Under the pieces are notes generated by a model. It saw nothing but the letters and a program-made list of their open reading frames with translations. It made no database searches and was not told where the DNA came from. Below are positions 30,654-34,729 of a DNA stretch of 34,729 bases, in pieces (positions within the stretch are counted from its first letter, which is position 1; each line of letters starts with the position of its first letter). The DNA comes from Oscillatoriaceae cyanobacterium M33_DOE_052. Lineage in GTDB: Bacteria; Cyanobacteriota; Cyanobacteriia; Cyanobacteriales; Laspinemataceae. The stretch is taken from the NCBI GenBank assembly GCA_015296065.1, contig DVDU01000171.1:1-34729 (forward strand), given 5' to 3'. The position numbers and the translations under genes were made by a program.

Positions 30654-32246
30654 TTAGGAGATGGTGCGAGCGGAGAGATGAGGGTTATAGTGGCCGATGC
30701 AAACTCGATCGCGCCCCGTCTCCTTGGCCTGGTAAAGTGCAGTATCGGCGGCATCAATTAAATTTGTGGCAGATGGCAGATGCGTTGGTGGGACGGTGGT
30801 GGCGATACCCATACTCAGGGTAATGTAAGCGCTCACGAGAGATTTCTCGTGGGGCAGTTCTAGGGCCGCCAGTTGCTCGCGGATCCGGATGGCCACGGTA
30901 TGCGCGCCTCGATCGTCAGTATCTGGGAGGATGGCGGCGAATTCTTCTCCCCCGTAGCGAGCCACCAAATCGGCGGGGCGATGGACAGATGAGGCGATCG
31001 CTCTTGCCACTTGTTGTAAACAAGCATCTCCCGCCAAGTGGCCGTAGGTATCATTGTAGAGTTTGAAATAATCGATATCGCATAAAATCAAAGATATGGG
31101 CATTTTTTCCCGCGCCAGCCGCAGCCACTCAGTTTGCAGGACTTCATCAAACCGGCGGCGGTTGGCGATGCCCGTCAAACCGTCTAAAATAGTCAAGGCT
31201 TGCAGTCTTTGATTCGCCGCTGCGAGCTGGTGGTAGAGTTCTGATTGTTGAATCGCGATCGCCACCTGCGACGCCAGATGTTTTAAAAAATCAATTTCTC
31301 CCACCTGCCACTGCCTCGGTTCGTCGCAGTCATGGGCGATTAAAATGCCCCACAGCTTTTTCTCCCTGGTGGGGAGAAGACATTGCCCTGTAGCCTTTGT
31401 CCGGGTGGACGCACATTCGCCCGGACTGTCGCCCCTACTGGGTGATTGCCAAATTGGCAGAGTCAACAGCGACCTCAATTGACATTTTCCCAAAAAGTCG
31501 ATATATCCTGCCACTGGCGGCACCATCATATTTACCACTGTACCCATTAATTCTGGTTCTCGCAGCAGCACGCATAAGAACACCAAATCCTGATAAACTC
31601 GGGGATGCCAAGGATGCTGCTTACCCGCATCATTGAGGGATTCCACCACGATCCCCCTTTGGTCTTGGGACTCGTATCGGTACAAAAGCACTCGATCGGT
31701 ATTGAGAAATTGCCTCACCTCCGTCACCGTGGTTTGGAGAATGTTTTCCGTATCAAGAGACTCCCGGATATGTTCTAGCATCTGGGCGAGCAAACGCTCT
31801 TGGGCTATTTGCTGCCTCAGTTGCCTTTCGATGCACTGACGCTCAATGGCATAGCGAATGGCTCTCTGGAGCAATTCTCCCTCAAACCGGCCCTTAACCA
31901 AATAATCCTGAGCCCCTCGGCGGACTGCCTCCACCGCCAAAGTGCGAACCGTCAGGGAGGCGTTGCCCTCGTTCAGCCCCGTGAGTACCAAAATCGGAAT
32001 ATCTGGCGCCTGTTCCTTGATCTGCACCAAGCTATCGAGTCCATTACAGTCGGGCAAGTGCAAATCCAATAAAATCGCGTCAAATGCCCCAGAGTACCGC
32101 AGATGTTGTATGCCTTCACCAAGGCGCACCACATGCCTGATCTGGCAAATTGACCCAGTGCCATCCTGCAAAAATTCTTGGATCAGTTCGGCATCAGCTT
32201 TATTATCCTCTATCAATAAAATTTTGAGGCATTGGGCGGCCACCAT
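30654..32246 (-). CDS. Receiver - GAF - GGDEF diguanylate cyclase
   Basis: The protein has 530 residues with a strong AGGAGG site five bases before the ATG. The receiver domain (about 7-130) has phospho-site Asp61 in ILLDLHLP, switch Thr in LVLTG and Lys in YLVKGRFEG. The GAF domain (about 155-340) resembles bilin GAF domains (DRVLLYRYESQDQRGIVVES, WGILIAHDCDEPRQW), but the bilin-binding Cys-His pair is missing. The GGDEF domain (about 350-520) has LDGLTGIANRR, GGEEF at 432-436 and an inhibitory-site RPAD at 423-426, so c-di-GMP synthesis with product feedback is expected. An apparent repeat-derived insertion lies in the GAF domain. It is last of a minus-strand signalling trio. Confidence 0.94.
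   Translation of the reverse strand: MVAAQCLKILLIEDNKADAELIQEFLQDGTGSICQIRHVVRLGEGIQHLRYSGAFDAILLDLHLPDCNGLDSLVQIKEQAPDIPILVLTGLNEGNASLTVRTLAVEAVRRGAQDYLVKGRFEGELLQRAIRYAIERQCIERQLRQQIAQERLLAQMLEHIRESLDTENILQTTVTEVRQFLNTDRVLLYRYESQDQRGIVVESLNDAGKQHPWHPRVYQDLVFLCVLLREPELMGTVVNMMVPPVAGYIDFLGKCQLRSLLTLPIWQSPSRGDSPGECASTRTKATGQCLLPTREKKLWGILIAHDCDEPRQWQVGEIDFLKHLASQVAIAIQQSELYHQLAAANQRLQALTILDGLTGIANRRRFDEVLQTEWLRLAREKMPISLILCDIDYFKLYNDTYGHLAGDACLQQVARAIASSVHRPADLVARYGGEEFAAILPDTDDRGAHTVAIRIREQLAALELPHEKSLVSAYITLSMGIATTVPPTHLPSATNLIDAADTALYQAKETGRDRVCIGHYNPHLSARTIS
31390..31438. repeat. In-frame repeat-like insertion in GAF domain
   Basis: The stretch contains the inverted pair TCCGGGTGGA...GCCCGGA and ends in GTCGCCCCTACTG, the end motif of the dispersed GTAGGGGCGA elements. 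It adds about 20-25 residues (around RGDSPGECASTRTKA) in the loop between LTLPIWQ and the KLWGILIAH strand, where related GAF domains have only a few residues. Confidence 0.55.
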
Positions 32247-32441
32247 AACGCCTCCTATAAAGGTTGATAAATTATCCCAATCTTATCCTAAGAAATTTCT
32301 CATCAATTTGCCGTCAATCTGCCATAAATCTTTTTGGCTGCGGCATTGGTACTCGCGCCTCCGCTCTGATGAACCACCAACAGCCAACCCCCTGACAAGT
32401 GCTTATATGTCGTTCTTGCCTATGGTGGTGAATTCCTGGAT
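32247..32441. promoter_or_regulatory. Gap between receiver gene and diguanylate cyclase gene
   Basis: There are 195 bp without a gene or repeat array. A short hairpin GTGAAT-TCCTGG-ATTCAC (32428-32445) overlaps the stop of the receiver gene. The A/T-rich part near 32270-32300 could carry a promoter for the cyclase, so the trio need not be one transcript. Confidence 0.35.
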
Positions 32442-32882
32442 TCACGTAGGTGGGAGAGTGACAATATTGAGCCAAAAATGGACAATTACCTTCACAAACT
32501 CAAATAATTTATCGATATCAGACGGTTTGCTAATGTAGCAGTTGGCGTGGAGCCCATAGCTTTTGATTACGTCATTTGCCGCTTTTGAGGTAGTAAAAAC
32601 CACCACCGGAATCAGCTTCAGCTCCAAGTCAGCTTTGATAATCGCCAGCAGCTCCCGTCCGTCCATCCTCGGCATATTCAAATCCAGTAAAATCAGATGG
32701 GGCCGGGGTGCCGCCACGTAATTATTTTGGCGCCGGAGAAACTCTAGGGCTTCCTCGCCATTATTGACAATATGAACTTTATGTGATATAGAAGTTTCTT
32801 CTAAGGCTTCGAGCATCAAATCTTGATGGCTCGGGCTGTCTTCCACAAGGAGAATTTCCTTGGGTTGGTCTGGGCTGCTCAT
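32442..32882 (-). CDS. Rcp1-like single-domain response regulator
   Basis: From the ATG at 32882 the product has 146 residues; the frame extends to 32939, but those codons overlap the kinase gene. It is a stand-alone receiver of the Rcp1/phytochrome-partner type: ILLVEDSPSHQDLMLEAL, phospho-acceptor Asp67 in HLILLDLNMPRMDG, VVVFTTSKAANDVIKSYGL with Thr switch and the conserved YISKPSD Lys. The alpha4-alpha5 end FEFVKVIVHFWLNIVTLP matches Rcp1-like proteins that dimerise. The gene starts four bases after the kinase stop, so the kinase is its probable phosphodonor. It has no output domain and may relay to another protein. Confidence 0.93.
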   Translation of the reverse strand: MSSPDQPKEILLVEDSPSHQDLMLEALEETSISHKVHIVNNGEEALEFLRRQNNYVAAPRPHLILLDLNMPRMDGRELLAIIKADLELKLIPVVVFTTSKAANDVIKSYGLHANCYISKPSDIDKLFEFVKVIVHFWLNIVTLPPT

Positions 32883-32886
32883 GCGA

Positions 32887-34729
32887 TCAAGGTGTTGAAA
32901 TGTTCCTATCAGGAATAGTAAAATAAAACGAGGAGCCAAAACCAGGTTTTGATTCCACCCAAATGCGACCGCCGTGGCGCTGGATAATTTTTTGGCAGAT
33001 GGCTAGACCGATACCAGTACCAGAATACTCATCTTGGGCGTGGAGGCGCTGGAAAATCTGGAAGATGCGATCGAAGTGCTTTGGGTCAATCCCAATGCCA
33101 TTATCCTGGATGCGAAACCGCCATTCCTCCTCCTGACGTTGCGCCGTGACATTCACCAATGGCGACTCATCGGGGCGGCTGTACTTGATCGCATTGCCAA
33201 TCAAATTTTGAAATAATTGCACCAGTTGCCCACTATCTGCCATCACCACAGGTAAGCCAGAAACAGCCTTGGGACGCCGATAATGACCACCAGTAATATC
33301 ACTGTCACCGTAGCGCCAACCCTGGACTGTGGCACCAGATTTTCTAATTGTCCCTTCTAGGTTGGCGATCGCCTCATCTAGAACCGCATTGCAATCGGTC
33401 ATTTGGAACGGCTTACCCCGCGTTCCCACCCGGGAATACTCCAACAAGTCATTAACCAACGTCTGCATCCGGGTGGTGCCATCCACAATGAATTTAATGT
33501 ATCGGAGTGCTTTTTCCTCCAATTTATCTTGGTAGCGACGCTCTAATAACTGGGCAAAACTGCCCACCGTGCGCAGGGGTTCTTGCAGGTCGTGAGAAGC
33601 GATATAGGCAAATTGTTCTAACTCCGCATTGGAGCGAGCCAGATCCTGACTCTGGCGAGTTTCCTGCTCTAATAGTTGCGCCTGATATAAGGCAATACTT
33701 AGCTGGTCGGCAAGTTCTTTCATCAGGTCAACTTCCCAGTGGCTCCACTCCCGTCTGTGGCGTTGCTGGACGCACAGCAGCCCCCACAATAAAATAGCTG
33801 GCTCCTCTTCTGTTTCTTGCGCTAGGGGGCGAACAAAAACCGGCACTGTCATTTGGGAGCGGACCTCGTGCCGATGAAGAAATTCTAAATGCGGTCTGCT
33901 GAACTCAGCTTGAGAAATTTCTGTGATGGCATAAGCGCCGCTGCAGCAGTATTTCTCGATATCTTCACTCGGCCAGCAGCCTTCAAGATCAGCAGCAGCG
34001 ATCGGAGATAAGCCGGGAGTCTGCTCCTGGTGAACCAGCTTGCCACTGCCGTCAGGAGATAGCAAGTAGAAAAACACTCGCTCGGCTTGCAGGGTTTTTT
34101 GCACTTCTAGCACAGTGGTGGCCAGGATATTTTCCAGATCCAGGGAGGAGCGGATTTTCAGGACGATCGAGGTGAGCAGGTGGCGGTAGCGGGTTTGGCG
34201 TAACTGCTCCGCGATCGCCCTTTTTTCCTCGGTGACATCCCGAGCGCTCCCCTGCAACTTCACGATCCGCCCCCGCGTATCCCAGATGGGCACCAAAATA
34301 ATCCGCCACATCCGCGTACTGCCTCTGAGTTCTAGAGTTTGCTCATAGACGATCGGCCCCGACCCTGCGATACAAGCACGGCAACGATTTTCTAAGCTGG
34401 CTGCCATTTCTGGTGGCAACACTTCCAGCAGGCTTTTACCCGCAATAGCCGCCGCCGGAATGCCCATCCCCTCTTCCCAAGCCGCATTAGCCGTTTCCCA
34501 AACTAATTTCCCATCTGGCAGCACATCCAGCAGAAAAATACTCTCAGCACTATGGTTGAAAATGCCTGCGTACAGCGCCTCGGAAGCCTGTAGTGAGGCG
34601 CTCGCCTGACGCTGTGCCCACCAGGTGTAAATCATTTCCCCCACCATTCGCAGCACCCGGGCGTCTTCCTCAGACCACTTTCGCCTACCAGCGGTCGGGG
34701 GGGGCAGGGGAAGAGGGGGAAGAGGGGGA
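32887..34729 (-). CDS. GAF-PAS-GAF sensor histidine kinase, 5' end outside window
   Basis: The frame is open to the window edge on the minus strand with no stop, so the gene continues beyond 34729; a GTG at 34656 is probably internal. The visible order is: the end of a GAF domain (KWSEEDARVLRMVGEMI), PAS (about 30-145 counted from 34656, IFLLDVLPDGKLVWETANAAW), a coiled coil, GAF (about 165-310), HisKA with phospho-acceptor His355 in FAYIASHDLQEPLRTVGSF, and the ATPase with LIGNAIKYSR, DNGIGIDPKH and GTGIGLAICQKI. The kinase type is that of cyanobacterial phytochromes. The GAF domain has RPHLEFL where bilin GAFs have a Cys-His pair, so no bilin is expected there. A proline-rich stretch from CTTCCCCCT repeats precedes the GAF remnant. 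Confidence 0.9.
   Translation of the reverse strand, partial: PPLPPLPLPPPTAGRRKWSEEDARVLRMVGEMIYTWWAQRQASASLQASEALYAGIFNHSAESIFLLDVLPDGKLVWETANAAWEEGMGIPAAAIAGKSLLEVLPPEMAASLENRCRACIAGSGPIVYEQTLELRGSTRMWRIILVPIWDTRGRIVKLQGSARDVTEEKRAIAEQLRQTRYRHLLTSIVLKIRSSLDLENILATTVLEVQKTLQAERVFFYLLSPDGSGKLVHQEQTPGLSPIAAADLEGCWPSEDIEKYCCSGAYAITEISQAEFSRPHLEFLHRHEVRSQMTVPVFVRPLAQETEEEPAILLWGLLCVQQRHRREWSHWEVDLMKELADQLSIALYQAQLLEQETRQSQDLARSNAELEQFAYIASHDLQEPLRTVGSFAQLLERRYQDKLEEKALRYIKFIVDGTTRMQTLVNDLLEYSRVGTRGKPFQMTDCNAVLDEAIANLEGTIRKSGATVQGWRYGDSDITGGHYRRPKAVSGLPVVMADSGQLVQLFQNLIGNAIKYSRPDESPLVNVTAQRQEEEWRFRIQDNGIGIDPKHFDRIFQIFQRLHAQDEYSGTGIGLAICQKIIQRHGGRIWVESKPGFGSSFYFTIPDRNISTP
34690..34729. repeat. G/C-rich CTTCCCCCT tandem repeat at window edge, in frame
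   Basis: GGGGAAGAGGGGGAAGAGGG, a 9-bp unit, runs into the window end. On the minus strand it reads in frame as a Pro/Leu run ahead of the GAF remnant. Its full length cannot be seen. Confidence 0.7.

Overview
The window is chromosomal DNA of a cyanobacterium, very probably a filamentous Oscillatoriales-type strain. Signs seen directly are chlD (chlorophyll synthesis), hemJ, a Tab2-type photosystem translation factor, many GCGATCGC (HIP1) octamers, and a three-gene cluster that matches fraC-fraD-fraE, the filament-integrity/septal-junction genes of Anabaena. The fra identification implies a filament-forming organism. Whether it makes heterocysts cannot be told from this window. Intergenic DNA is packed with short dispersed repeats.

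Layout: 1-2.2 kb holds two convergent Uma2-type endonuclease-like genes (the first is cut by the window edge), a secreted protein of unknown function and a small conserved protein. 2.3-5.0 kb is a large soluble multi-PAS histidine kinase, divergent from chlD (5.4-7.4 kb). 7.9-10.6 kb is a WD40-FHA-kinase-like fusion. 10.7-14.9 kb is a minus-strand block: fraC, fraD, fraE, larE, then hemJ. 14.9-16.1 kb carries a tandem CobO-like P-loop protein preceded by an overlapping leader ORF. 16.4-21.5 kb is minus-strand: ClC channel fused to CBS and USP domains, a TldE/PmbA-like protein and a Tab2-like protein. 22.2-23.2 kb is a pentapeptide-repeat protein. 23.4-27.8 kb is a polyprenyl-phosphate-type GT2 divergent from two large GT-C-like membrane proteins, a plausible sugar-lipid/glycan module. 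28.2-34.7 kb is minus-strand: a secreted TPR-CHAT protein and a signalling trio made of a PAS-GAF histidine kinase (cut by the window edge), an Rcp1-like single-domain receiver and a receiver-GAF-GGDEF diguanylate cyclase.

The strongest points for follow-up are: (i) the fraCDE cluster with larE just downstream and a repeat hairpin between fraD and fraE; (ii) a leader ORF upstream of the CobO-like gene whose Shine-Dalgarno sequence lies in a perfect 10-bp stem and whose stop overlaps the next start as ATGA; (iii) a ClC protein with Gln in place of the gating Glu; (iv) an FHA domain joined to a kinase-like domain with no visible glycine loop; and (v) repeated in-frame invasion of coding sequence by dispersed repeats. 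The last includes an 8-bp minisatellite that has no stop codon in any of six frames, and 7-bp repeats that form the start of a mature secreted protein. Start codons of several genes are ambiguous because repeats overlap them; these cases are marked.
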